Part shown: positions 8,670 through 16,912 of the stretch, piece by piece
Numbering within the stretch: the stretch's first letter is position 1
How the letters are laid out: each line of letters starts with the position of its first letter
NCBI RefSeq assembly: GCF_002080455.1
Contig: NZ_CP020555.1
Coordinates: 992,001 to 1,056,000, forward strand
Origin: Streptomyces sp. Sge12
GTDB taxonomy: Bacteria; Actinomycetota; Actinomycetes; Streptomycetales; Streptomycetaceae
Direction: 5' to 3'
Length of the DNA stretch: 64,000 nt
The notes under the pieces: model-generated
The model's database searches: none
The model's input: the letters and a program-made list of their open reading frames with translations, nothing else
Told to the model about the DNA's origin: nothing
Position numbers and translations under genes: made by a program

Positions 8670-10580
8670 TCAAGGCCTCGTGAAGGATGCGTCAGGGACC
8701 TGGGGTCCGGTCGGGGCGCCGAGTCGGAAGCGGAGGCGGCAGATGACGGCGTCGGTGTCGCGGCGGACGGCGTGGGCGACGACGGAGCCGCGCTGGTTCT
8801 GGAGGATCCGCTGCCAGAGGTGTGCGGGTTCGGCCTCCGGGACGAGGACGGTGATCTGGGTGTCCGGGTGGGTCTGCGCCAGCTTCCGTACGTAGCCGGA
8901 GACCGGGCGGCCCAGGGAGCGCGTCTCGGAGGCGACTTCGACGAGGTCCACGCCCGGGTTCCACAACTCCCAGTCCCGGCGCAGGGCTTCGGCGGCGGCC
9001 CGGTCCTCGGCCGCGGGGTGGGTGACGGTGACCGCGAGGACCTCGTCGCCCAGCGAGCGGGCGGCGGTGAGGGCCTGGCAGGTCAGGCGGGACAGACCGG
9101 AGACGGGGACGACGACGAGCGAGCGGGCGCGGTGCGGGGGCTGCGGTACGCGGCCCAGTTCGAGGCGATCGCCGATCTGCGCGTAGGCCCGGTTGACCTT
9201 CTCGAAGCCGAGGACGATCAGCGGCAGGGCCAGGACGATCAGCCAGGCGCCTTCGGTGAACTTGGTCGCGGTGACCACGACGGCTGAGATGCCCGTCAGC
9301 AGGGCGCCGAAGGCGTTGAGGGCGGCCTTGGCCTGCCAGCCCTGCGGGCGTTCGCCGTACCAGTGCCGGACCATGCCGACCTGGCAGATGGTGAAGCCGA
9401 CGAAGACGCCGATGGCGAAGAGCGGGACGAGGGTGTTGGTGTCGCCGCCGGAGAGGCCGAGCAGGAGGGCGGAGACGAGGGCCAGCCAGACCACGCCGTG
9501 GCGGTGGACCTGGCGGTCGGCCTTGAGGGCGAAGAAGTGCGGCAGGTGGTTGTCGCGGGCCAGCAGGCTCATCAGCACCGGCAGCCCGCCGAAGGAGGTG
9601 TTCGCGGCGAGCGCCAGCAGCACCATGGTGGCGAACTGGACGATGTAGAAGGCCGCGTTGTGCCCGAAGGAGGCGTCCGCGAGCTGGGCGAGGACGGTCA
9701 CGCCCTCCACCGGCTGGAGGTGGAAACGGCCGATCAGCACCGACAGCCCGATCAGCATCACGCCGAGCAGGGCGCCGAGGGCCACCTCGGTGCGCTGGGC
9801 GCGGCGGGCGGCCGGCGCCCGGAAGGACGGTACGGCGTTGGCGACGGCCTCGACGCCGGTCAGCGCGGAGCAGCCGGCCGCGAAGGCCTTCAGCAGCAGG
9901 AGCGCACCCACTGCGGTGGCGCCTTCCCCGAGCGCGGAGGCGTGCCCGGCGGCGGACGCCGTACTGGCCGGGCCGTCGCGGAACAGCCCGACGGCGATCA
10001 TCGCCAGGATGGACCCGACGAAGAGCGCGGTCGGGACCAGGAACGCCTTGGCCGAGTCCACGACCCCGCGCAGGTTCACGGCGGTGACGAGGACCAGGAC
10101 CCCGAGGCAGATCCACACGCGCTCGCCGTGCAGGCCGGGGAAGGCCGAGGTCAGCGCGGCGACACCGGCGGTGACGGACACGGCGACGTTCAGGACGTAG
10201 TCGAGGATCAGTGAGGCCGCCGCGACGAGGCTCGTACGCCGGCCCAGATGCCGCTTGGCGACCGCGTACGAGCCTCCGCCGTCAGGGAACGCCGCGATCA
10301 CCTGCCGGTAGGAGGCCACCAGCACGGCCAGCAGCGCGGCGATGGCGAGGGTGACCGGGAGGGTGAAGCCCATCCCGTAGGCACCGGCCGCCGCGAGGAC
10401 CAGCACGATCGACTCGGGTCCGTACGCCACCGACGCCATCGCGTCGAGCGACAGTGCGGCCAGGCCCTGGAGGGCGGTCAGCCGGTGCCGGTCCCCCGCT
10501 CCGTCCGCGCGGGTGTCGGGAGGCTGTTCCTGGTCCGGCCCCTGAGCGGCTTCGGTCGGTTTTCCTACGTGAATGGCCAT
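8670..10580 (-). CDS. APC-superfamily amino-acid/cation permease
   Basis: 636 residues from the ATG at 10580, which has GGAGGG nine bases upstream; an earlier start at 10679 is unsupported. About twelve membrane segments span residues 30-460, opening with the family pattern ALSLDAMASVAYGPESI. This is followed by a soluble C-terminal domain of about 160 residues. The combination resembles the KUP-like / amino-acid permeases of actinobacteria whose C-terminal cytosolic domain may sense a ligand. The substrate is not determinable. Two copies of a short palindromic motif lie upstream (10654-10699), and a truncated kdpB lies just downstream, so a link to potassium homeostasis is possible but unproven. 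Confidence 0.85.
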   Translation of the reverse strand: MAIHVGKPTEAAQGPDQEQPPDTRADGAGDRHRLTALQGLAALSLDAMASVAYGPESIVLVLAAAGAYGMGFTLPVTLAIAALLAVLVASYRQVIAAFPDGGGSYAVAKRHLGRRTSLVAAASLILDYVLNVAVSVTAGVAALTSAFPGLHGERVWICLGVLVLVTAVNLRGVVDSAKAFLVPTALFVGSILAMIAVGLFRDGPASTASAAGHASALGEGATAVGALLLLKAFAAGCSALTGVEAVANAVPSFRAPAARRAQRTEVALGALLGVMLIGLSVLIGRFHLQPVEGVTVLAQLADASFGHNAAFYIVQFATMVLLALAANTSFGGLPVLMSLLARDNHLPHFFALKADRQVHRHGVVWLALVSALLLGLSGGDTNTLVPLFAIGVFVGFTICQVGMVRHWYGERPQGWQAKAALNAFGALLTGISAVVVTATKFTEGAWLIVLALPLIVLGFEKVNRAYAQIGDRLELGRVPQPPHRARSLVVVPVSGLSRLTCQALTAARSLGDEVLAVTVTHPAAEDRAAAEALRRDWELWNPGVDLVEVASETRSLGRPVSGYVRKLAQTHPDTQITVLVPEAEPAHLWQRILQNQRGSVVAHAVRRDTDAVICRLRFRLGAPTGPQVPDASFTRP

Positions 10581-10653
10581 GTCGCCGGTCCCTCCGAATG
10601 GGCAAAGTGAGGACAGCGTCGGAGCCGCACGATCCGGCCACCAGCACCCTTGG

Positions 10654-10699
10654 CGCGTTCCATACGCCCGCCCCGCCACTCTTCACGCGTTCCATACGC
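10654..10699 (-). promoter_or_regulatory. Two copies of a 14-bp operator-like motif
   Basis: CGCGTTCCATACGC occurs at 10654-10667 and again, identically, at 10686-10699, start to start 32 bp (about three helical turns). Each contains the inverted repeat GCGT-N5-ACGC. They lie 74-119 bases upstream of the permease ATG at 10580, a good place for a regulator operator. Confidence 0.5.
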
Positions 10700-10937
10700 G
10701 CAGGTGCGAACGGCGTAAGAGGTTCTGGGCGCAAGCGCCCGGCTCCAGCGCGAAGGACGTCGCCCTCGTGGTGCTCGGCCACGTTGTGCAGAGCCCGTTC
10801 TCGTGAAACAAGCCATGCTCGGATGCATCGTGCCGCACGCTCACAGAACCCTCGGCCGCTGCCGTCATGCCGTTCGTCGGTGAGGGTGCTCTGGGGTGGG
10901 GCCCTGCCCGCCCGGGTGGTGCCTGTTCACGCTGACG

Positions 10938-11172
10938 TCAGCGGTCCTCGGAATTCTTCCGCAACTCGTCGTCGGGGTGGATCTGCTCCTCACGGCCGAT
11001 GCCCGGACGGTGGGGCTCGGCACGGTGGCCCCCCGGCATCCGCGTCGTCCTCCGGGCCCGAGCCCCGTAAGCCGCCGGAGGCCTCGAACCCGGTCCCGGT
11101 CGGTACCCGGGCACGCTGCTCCCACTGCGTGCCGAACGGCGCGCCGGAACCGGCGCGGCACCTACCAGGCAC
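10938..11172 (-). pseudogene. Possible small hydrophilic ORF with a frameshift
   Basis: A GTG at 11172 opens 60 codons of hydrophilic sequence (FGTQWEQRARVPTGTGFEAS near the start). A second frame then continues with a natural-looking acidic C-terminus (GREEQIHPDDELRKNSEDR, stop at 10938). Joining the two needs one indel near 11030. No family is recognised, and this may be chance. The remainder of the 10581-11235 gap holds no other gene that I can see. Confidence 0.25.
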
Positions 11173-11235
11173 AACACGCCGACACTGCCAAACGCGCCTA
11201 GGCTGGAAAGAGAGTCACAGAAATCGGAGGTGGCC

Positions 11236-11391
11236 ATGATCATCCTCGGCATCATTCTCCTGGTCATCGGCTTCGTCGCGGGAATCAGCATCCTGTGGAC
11301 CATCGGCGCCATCCTCGTCGTCATCGGAGTCATCCTCTGGATCCTGGGCGCCGTCGGGCACTCCGTCGGCGGACGCAAGCACTACTGGTAA
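11236..11391 (+). CDS. DUF6131-like small membrane protein
   Basis: 51 residues, preceded by an AGGAGG-like ribosome-binding site (cggaggtggcc). Two hydrophobic segments rich in Ile, Leu and Gly fill residues 2-42, and the C-terminus is short and basic (GGRKHYW). This is the pattern of a widespread Streptomyces family of two-helix membrane proteins of unknown function. It stands alone on this strand. Confidence 0.85.
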   Translation: MIILGIILLVIGFVAGISILWTIGAILVVIGVILWILGAVGHSVGGRKHYW

Positions 11392-11562
11392 TGGAGACAC
11401 CCGCTCTCGATCGGGGCACAACCGGGTCTGCAGGACTTCGTGGTTGCGGGCATGGACCACCCCAGTGCGGACCTGGCAGAGCCCGGCCACGAGAGCAGGA
11501 CAACAGGTAGCTACCCGCTGTCGTGCCCTGCTCCTCCGGGCCCGTGTCCAAGGAGTCCTGTC

Positions 11563-11781
11563 ATGCACAGTGCCCCGCCGGAGCCTGAACTTCCGGATCG
11601 TGTGCCGGAGAAGCGCGACGCCGTCACTCCCGACCTTCCGCCCGTGGGCCCGTCCGCCCCCGACCTCCCGGACGCCGCGGCCGAAAGACCCCGGCGCCGC
11701 AGCCACGAGGGCACGCGCGAGGAGGGCGAGCAACCCGCTGCCGGCCCGGGCAACGCCAAGCCTCAGGAGCCGACCGACTGA
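11563..11781 (+). CDS. Small acidic, proline-rich hypothetical protein
   Basis: 72 residues from an ATG with AAGGAG seven bases upstream. The composition is dominated by Pro, Glu, Asp, Ala and Arg with no hydrophobic core, so it is likely disordered. No homologous family is recognised. The ribosome-binding site is the main support. Confidence 0.45.
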   Translation: MHSAPPEPELPDRVPEKRDAVTPDLPPVGPSAPDLPDAAAERPRRRSHEGTREEGEQPAAGPGNAKPQEPTD

Positions 11782-11928
11782 CACCCGCTCGAGGTCGCCC
11801 AGCGGCTCGCGCTGTCCGCGACGGCTCGGGGCTGTCGCCCGGGTGCACGGATCGTTGACATGGAGGGGACCCGCAGCATCACGCCGCTGCGCGGCCGGGT
11901 CGGGATGCGGTGGACGGGGATGCGGGGG

Positions 11929-12171
11929 TGCGCGCAGACAGCCGTCGCCCCCTACGCCGTCCGCGCCCGCCCCGGCGCCCCCGTCACGGCCCCGCCGGCC
12001 TGGAGCGACCTCGACGATCCGGACCTCACGGCCCGCCGCTGGACCCTCGCCACCGTCGACGGACTGCTCAAGGGACAAGCCAGGGCAGGCCCCGCCTCGG
12101 CCTCGCTCCCTCGCGATGGCCGCGGCGTGCTCACCGCACTCATCCGTGACGAGGCAGGCCAGACGCCATGA
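11929..12171 (+). pseudogene. LigD polymerase-domain remnant (3' end)
   Basis: The frame ending at 12171 contains VAPYAVRARPGAPV and WSDLDDPDLTARRWTLATV. This corresponds to the C-terminal end of the primase/polymerase domain of the NHEJ protein LigD (eukaryotic-type primase fold). Everything upstream (the catalytic Asp motifs) is absent, so it is a fragment. Its stop overlaps the start of the DNA glycosylase-like gene (ATGA), so the pair may once have formed a DNA-repair operon. Confidence 0.6.
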
Positions 12172-12815
12172 CACAGCAGCAGCGCACGACCGTACGACGG
12201 CTGATGGACGCATACGGGCAGACCCACGCCGAGGAAGCCGGCATCAAGCTGCGGAACACACCCGCGCCCCTGTATCAGCTGCTCGCGCTGTGCGTGCTCT
12301 TCTCGGTACGCATCAAGGCCGACATCGCGGTGGCCGCCGCCCGCGAGCTGTTCGGCGCCGGAATGCGCACACCAAGGGCCATGGCCAACGCTTCCTGGCA
12401 GGAGCGGGTGGACGCACTCGGCCGCGCCCACTACCGCCGCTACGACGAGAGCACGGCCACCGCGCTGGGCGACGGCGCGGAACTCGTCCTCGACCGCTAC
12501 CGAGGAGACCTGCGCCGGCTCCGCGACGCAGCCGAGGGGGACGCCGACCGAATCCGCGAGCTGCTGCAACAGGTCCCGCGGATCGGACCGGTGGGAGCGG
12601 ACATCTTCTGCCGCGAAGCCCAAGGCGTGTGGCCGGAGCTGTGCCCGTCGTTCGACGACCGTGCCCGCGAAGCCGCCGCCGAGCTCGGCCTCCCGTCTTC
12701 GCCCGATGGCTTGGCGCGCCTGGTGGACACCGAAGCCCTGCCGCGGCTGGCAGCCGCCCTGGTGAGGGCCGAACTGTCCAAGAACGCCGTCGACGACCTC
12801 CTGAAGACCGGCTGA
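12168..12815 (+). CDS. HhH-GPD-type DNA glycosylase/endonuclease III-like protein
   Basis: 215 residues, all helical in character. The helix-hairpin-helix reads VPRIGPVGADIF near residue 137, followed by a downstream Asp pair in CPSFDDRAR where endonuclease III relatives carry the catalytic Asp. The four-Cys iron-sulfur loop of endonuclease III is missing. The family removes damaged bases; this variant lacks the usual catalytic Lys context, so its activity is uncertain. The ATG overlaps the stop of the LigD remnant. A repair role next to a NHEJ fragment fits, though the gene could equally be a passenger. Confidence 0.75.
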   Translation: MTQQQRTTVRRLMDAYGQTHAEEAGIKLRNTPAPLYQLLALCVLFSVRIKADIAVAAARELFGAGMRTPRAMANASWQERVDALGRAHYRRYDESTATALGDGAELVLDRYRGDLRRLRDAAEGDADRIRELLQQVPRIGPVGADIFCREAQGVWPELCPSFDDRAREAAAELGLPSSPDGLARLVDTEALPRLAAALVRAELSKNAVDDLLKTG

Positions 12816-12930
12816 CACGCCGAACGGAGTTCGCGGGCGGCAACACGCGCGGTGGACCGCACCGAGCGGGACCTCGCTTCAATGGGTCGAGGCGTGCCCC
12901 ATCGAAAGCACCACTGTCGATCGGGTTGCC

Positions 12931-13968
12931 TCAGGCGGCCAGGGGCGCGGTGGCCGGGCCGGCGTCCTCCCTCACGCCGTCGAGGAATTCTCCGACGGCC
13001 TCGAGCGCCGTATGCCGGGGCTCCCAGGCGAGTTCAGACCTGGCTCGTGCACAGTCGAGCAGGGGAATCCGCAGCACGGCGTCGAACAGGTCGGGGGAGG
13101 CGGGCACCAGGTGCATCCGCCACGCCGCGGCGCGCACGGGCGCGATGGGTACCCGCCGGGGCCGTGCCTCCAACAGCACGGCCAGCGCGGCGGCGTCGAG
13201 CACCGGGCCGGCGGCAAGGTTGAAGGAACCCCGGACCGGGCGGCGCACAGCCTCGCGGTGGGCGCCCGCGGCGTCGTCGGTGTGCGGTGCCTGGAAGCGC
13301 AGGCCGGCCAGGTCGGGTGCGACGGGTACGACTGCCGGCCGTACGAGCCTGCCCGGAAGCAGCCGGCCGGCGAAGATGCGGCGCCGTTCGGATGCGGAAG
13401 CCCGTTTGAAGAGGAACGCGGGGCGCACCCGGACGACCCTGATGGCCGGTGGGCCTGCTCGTAGGAGTCCAATACGCGTTCCACGTACGCCTTCTCGCGG
13501 GTGTAGGAGGCCTGCGGCCAGCCGTGCGTCGGCCAGGACTCGTCCACCATCAGGCGGTCGTCCTCAGGTCCGGGTGAAAACGCGCCCACCGAAGAGGCGT
13601 ACACCAGCGCGGGTACACCGGCTGCTGCGGCCGCTTCGAAGACGCGGATGCTGCCGAGGACGTTGGGTCCGCCATGTCTCGGCGGGGTGGCGGGTCGGCT
13701 GGAACTTCCAGGCGAGGTGGACCACGGCTGCGGCGCCCTCGAAGTACGCCACCAGGTCCGGGCCGCCGGGCTCGATGTCCACCGCGTGCCAGGTGGTCTT
13801 CGGCGGTCGCCATCGTGGGATCCTGCGGGCCAGGCCCGTGCGTGAACCCGTGGCCGGGTCGCCCGTCAGGGCCTCCACCACGCTGGTGCCGACGTTTCCG
13901 GTGGCACCGACGACCACCACTCGGGCGCTGGGTTGCCTTCCGGGCTCGGTGGGTGGGGTGCGCGTCAT
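12931..13968 (-). pseudogene. NAD-dependent epimerase/dehydratase with two frameshifts
   Basis: The ATG at 13968, with GGAAGGAG upstream, starts a Rossmann fold (VVVVGATGNVGTSVVEAL). The frame holds to AWKFQPTRHPAETWRT. One extra C near 13670 moves homology to a second frame carrying the SDR active-site region (YASSVGAF, SYTREKAYVE with the Tyr-x3-Lys-like pattern shifted). One base is then missing near 13440, and homology returns to the original frame (RPAFLFKRASASERRRIFAG to 12931). A stop at 13564 blocks the original frame between the two events. Either two sequencing errors or a genuine pseudogene. Confidence 0.7.
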
Positions 13969-14227
13969 CTGAATCGGCTCCTTCCAGGCTCGATCCAGGT
14001 CCTTCGTGTCCTTCGTGCTGCGCTTCTGCCCGAAGCGCGGCCCTCAAGCAGCTGGACACGCTCGGTGGACGTCCAGGCACTGCGGCGTGCGTGCGGTGGT
14101 GAGGAAGGCATGCGCGGGCCCCCGTGGGTACCGGCCCGTGTGTGGACGTACTCGTGACCCTCGTGGCAGGGGAGGGTGCCGATCGTGCTCGTGAAGGAGT
14201 TCACCACCGTCGCCGCGCAACAAGAGC

Positions 14228-14854
14228 TCATGCGTCACATCGGCGGGGGTGGCGGCGAGCTGGGTCAGGGCGGGCGGCGGCGCTGGCGTTGAGCCAGTGA
14301 ATCACCGATTTCGGGCGTGCCGCGCCGGCCACGCAGTCGGCCACCGGCTGCAGGCGCGGGTGTAGAAGGCCGGACTCTTCGGATAGCAGGCCCAGCACGC
14401 GGGCCTGGAGGACGCACCGGGTGCAGTGGCCGTCCGCGTAGGGCTCCTCGATGCTCCCGCAGCCGGTGCGGGTGAAGACTGGGCCGATGCCGCAGCAGGT
14501 CCCGCACACCTCGCCTCCAGTCTCGGCGCGGCCGACCAGGGTGCCGGGCCGCCCGCACGAGGTGCACGCAGCCGGATGGGTGCGGCGGTGGGCGTAGCAG
14601 GGACCGCAGACCGGCCCGAGCGGCCAGGTGACGTGGACGGGCCGGGCGTTCTCGCAGACACCGCGTCGCCGTACGGGCCGTGGTCGGCACGAGGCACAGT
14701 GGAACCGGCCGCTTCGGCCGAGCCCGGCGCCGCGCCGTCGACGGCCGCACACGACGCAGTCACCCATCTGCCGGTCGCACGCGCGGCACGCCCCCGAGGA
14801 GGCGCGCTCGGTGGCCGTCACGCTGGTAGCGCGGGCCGGCGCCGCCCTGGACAC
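14228..14854 (-). CDS. Cysteine-rich zinc-ribbon protein, probable truncated integrase-type gene
   Basis: Up to 208 residues; the start is uncertain (GTG 14854 or an internal ATG at 14767). It has at least six CxxC pairs spread over residues 23-150 (CRACDRQMGDCVVCG, CASC, CGPC, CTSCGRPG, CGTC, CTRC), suggesting several zinc ribbons. The later part (VIHWLNASAAARP) resembles the start of an integrase-like helical region found in long Streptomyces proteins with this Cys array. The frame then ends in an arginine-rich stretch typical of a shifted frame, so the gene looks truncated. The DNA between 13969 and 14227 holds no gene that I recognise. Confidence 0.45.
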   Translation of the reverse strand: MSRAAPARATSVTATERASSGACRACDRQMGDCVVCGRRRRGAGLGRSGRFHCASCRPRPVRRRGVCENARPVHVTWPLGPVCGPCYAHRRTHPAACTSCGRPGTLVGRAETGGEVCGTCCGIGPVFTRTGCGSIEEPYADGHCTRCVLQARVLGLLSEESGLLHPRLQPVADCVAGAARPKSVIHWLNASAAARPDPARRHPRRCDA

Positions 14855-14945
14855 GGCCGGCCTGCCCCACCGGCTCTGATCCGCTCATGGCCGGCCTGCC
14901 CACCGGGGCCGGACCGGTCGTCGGCAGCCCTCCCGTCAGGACGGC

Positions 14946-14993
14946 GTTAAGGGTTCCCCGGCGCCCGTATGGACCCCGTCAAGGCGTCTTAAC
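14946..14993 (+). promoter_or_regulatory. Candidate KdpE site upstream of the kdp operon
   Basis: GTTAAG (14946-14951) and CTTAAC (14988-14993) form an inverted pair 36 bases apart, about 80 bases before the first small ORF. These are the only AT-leaning patches in the region. Binding by the downstream KdpE is a guess. An AGGAG ribosome-binding site (15061-15065) precedes the ATG at 15072. Confidence 0.35.
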
Positions 14994-15071
14994 ACCGGGG
15001 TGAAGACACGGTTGTCTCGTCATCGGCCAACTGGCTGATTCATCTCTTCCCACTTCACTCAGGAGCTCGCG

Positions 15072-15155
15072 ATGGCCGATCTGGCCTTCGTCGTCACCAC
15101 GGTCGCGGTGTTCGCGCTGGTGGCTCTCATCGCCCGGGGGGTGACCAAGCTGTGA
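15072..15155 (+). CDS. 27-residue membrane ORF preceding kdpF
   Basis: A single hydrophobic helix (residues 4-21) followed by a short basic end (RGVTKL). The AGGAG ribosome-binding site is well placed. Its stop overlaps the GTG of kdpF (GTGA), which argues that it is translated and part of the operon. It resembles KdpF in size and topology but not in sequence. It could be an extra small subunit or a stabilising peptide of the Kdp complex; the function is unproven. Confidence 0.7.
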   Translation: MADLAFVVTTVAVFALVALIARGVTKL

Positions 15156-15241
15156 CTGTCGAGAACGTTGTCGGCCTCGTCGTGGCCGTCTCACTGCTCG
15201 GATACCTCGTCCTCGCCCTTGTGTACCCGGAGAGGTTCTGA
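15152..15241 (+). CDS. kdpF: K+-transporting ATPase subunit KdpF
   Basis: 29 residues: one membrane helix with the typical KdpF ending LLGYLVLALVYPERF. It starts at a GTG overlapping the previous stop and ends six bases before kdpA. KdpF is a small lipid-like stabiliser of the KdpFABC complex in the cytoplasmic membrane. Confidence 0.9.
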   Translation: MTVENVVGLVVAVSLLGYLVLALVYPERF

Positions 15242-15247
15242 GCAGAT

Positions 15248-16912
15248 ATGAGCCCCGTAACCGCTGGTGTGCTCCAGCTGCTCGCGCTGATCGCCGCGCT
15301 CGCGCTGGCCTACCGTCCCCTCGGCGACTACATGGCCCGGGTCTACTCCTCCGAGAAGCACTACAAGCCGGAGAAGTGGATCTACAAGGTCATCGGCGCC
15401 AACCCGTCGGCCGAGATGCGCTGGCCCGCCTACCTGCGCGCCGTCCTCGCCTTCTCCGCTGTGAGCGTCCTGTTCCTCTACGGCATGCAGCGCCTTCAGG
15501 GCAGCCTGCCCGGTTCGCTCGGCTTCGTGTCGATCGACCCGGACCAGGCCTTCAACACCGCCGCGTCCTTCGTCGCCAACACCAACTGGCAGTCGTACTA
15601 CGGCGAGCAGGCCATGGGCCACGTCGTGCAGACCGGCGGCCTCGCGGTGCAGAACTTCGTCTCCGCCGCCGTGGGCATGGCCGTCGCGGTCGCCCTCGTA
15701 CGGGGCTTCGCGCGCTCGCGCACCGGTGAACTCGGCAACTTCTGGTCGGACCTGGTGCGCGGCACCGTCCGCATCCTGCTCCCGATCTCCGTGATCGGCG
15801 CGGTCGTCCTGGTCGCCTGCGGTGTCGTCCAGAACTTCGCGGGCATCCACGAGGTCGGCCAGTTCATGGGCGGCACCCAGCAGTGGAGCGGCGGGGCGGT
15901 CGCCTCGCAGGAGGTCATCAAGGAGCTGGGCACGAACGGCGGCGGTTACTTCAACGCCAATTCCGCGCACCCCTTCGAGAACCCGACCCCCTTCTCGAAC
16001 CTCTTCGAGATCTTCCTCATCCTCGTCATCCCGTTCGCGCTGACCCGGACCTTCGGCCGGATGGTCGGCAACCTGCGCCAGGGCTACGCGATCCTGGCCA
16101 CGATGGGCATCATCTGGATCGCGTTCACCGGCCTGATGATGTGGACCGAGTTCGCCCACCACGGCCCGGTGCCGGACGTCGCGGGTGGCGCGATGGAGGG
16201 CAAGGAGACGCGCTTCGGGATCGGCGGTTCGTCGATCTTCGCCGTGGCCACGACGCTGACGTCGACCGGCGCGGTCAACTCCTTCCACTCCTCGTACACG
16301 GGCTTCGGCGGCGGCATCACGATGCTGGGCATGCAGCTCGGTGAGATCGCGCCCGGCGGTGTGGGCTCCGGCCTCTACGGCATGCTGATCATGGCGATCA
16401 TCGCGGTGTTCATCGCGGGTCTGATGGTCGGCCGCACCCCGGAGTACCTGGGCAAGAAAATCGGCACCCGCGAGATCAAGCTGGCGGCCTGCTACATCCT
16501 GGTCACCCCGGCCCTGGTGCTGTGCTTCACCGCCGCGGCGATGGCCCTGCCCACGCCGGGCAACTCGATGACGAACTCCGGCGCGCACGGCTTCTCGGAG
16601 ATCCTCTACGCCTACACGTCGGGCGCCAACAACAACGGCTCAGCCTTCGCGGGTCTGAACGCCGACACGCAATGGTTCAACTCGACCATCGGCATAGCGA
16701 TGCTGCTGGGCCGCTTCCTGCCCATGGTGTTCGTCCTCGCGCTCGCCGGTGCGCTCGCCGAGCAGAAGCCCGTTCCCGAGACCGCGGGCACGCTGCGCAC
16801 CGACAAGCCGCTCTACGCCGGCCTGCTCGTCGGCACGATCGTCATCATCACCGGCCTGACCTACTTCCCCGCCCTCGCGCTGGGTCCGCTCGCTGAAGGG
16901 CTCGCCTCATGA
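15248..16912 (+). CDS. kdpA: K+-transporting ATPase subunit KdpA
   Basis: 554 residues, the usual length. It is the potassium channel-like subunit, with about ten membrane helices and four selectivity-filter-like loops including [41 protein letters not shown] and [13 protein letters not shown]. Its last four bases overlap kdpB (ATGA). It binds K+ on the outside and passes it to the KdpB tunnel. No missing segment is seen. Confidence 0.97.
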   Translation: MSPVTAGVLQLLALIAALALAYRPLGDYMARVYSSEKHYKPEKWIYKVIGANPSAEMRWPAYLRAVLAFSAVSVLFLYGMQRLQGSLPGSLGFVSIDPDQAFNTAASFVANTNWQSYYGEQAMGHVVQTGGLAVQNFVSAAVGMAVAVALVRGFARSRTGELGNFWSDLVRGTVRILLPISVIGAVVLVACGVVQNFAGIHEVGQFMGGTQQWSGGAVASQEVIKELGTNGGGYFNANSAHPFENPTPFSNLFEIFLILVIPFALTRTFGRMVGNLRQGYAILATMGIIWIAFTGLMMWTEFAHHGPVPDVAGGAMEGKETRFGIGGSSIFAVATTLTSTGAVNSFHSSYTGFGGGITMLGMQLGEIAPGGVGSGLYGMLIMAIIAVFIAGLMVGRTPEYLGKKIGTREIKLAACYILVTPALVLCFTAAAMALPTPGNSMTNSGAHGFSEILYAYTSGANNNGSAFAGLNADTQWFNSTIGIAMLLGRFLPMVFVLALAGALAEQKPVPETAGTLRTDKPLYAGLLVGTIVIITGLTYFPALALGPLAEGLAS

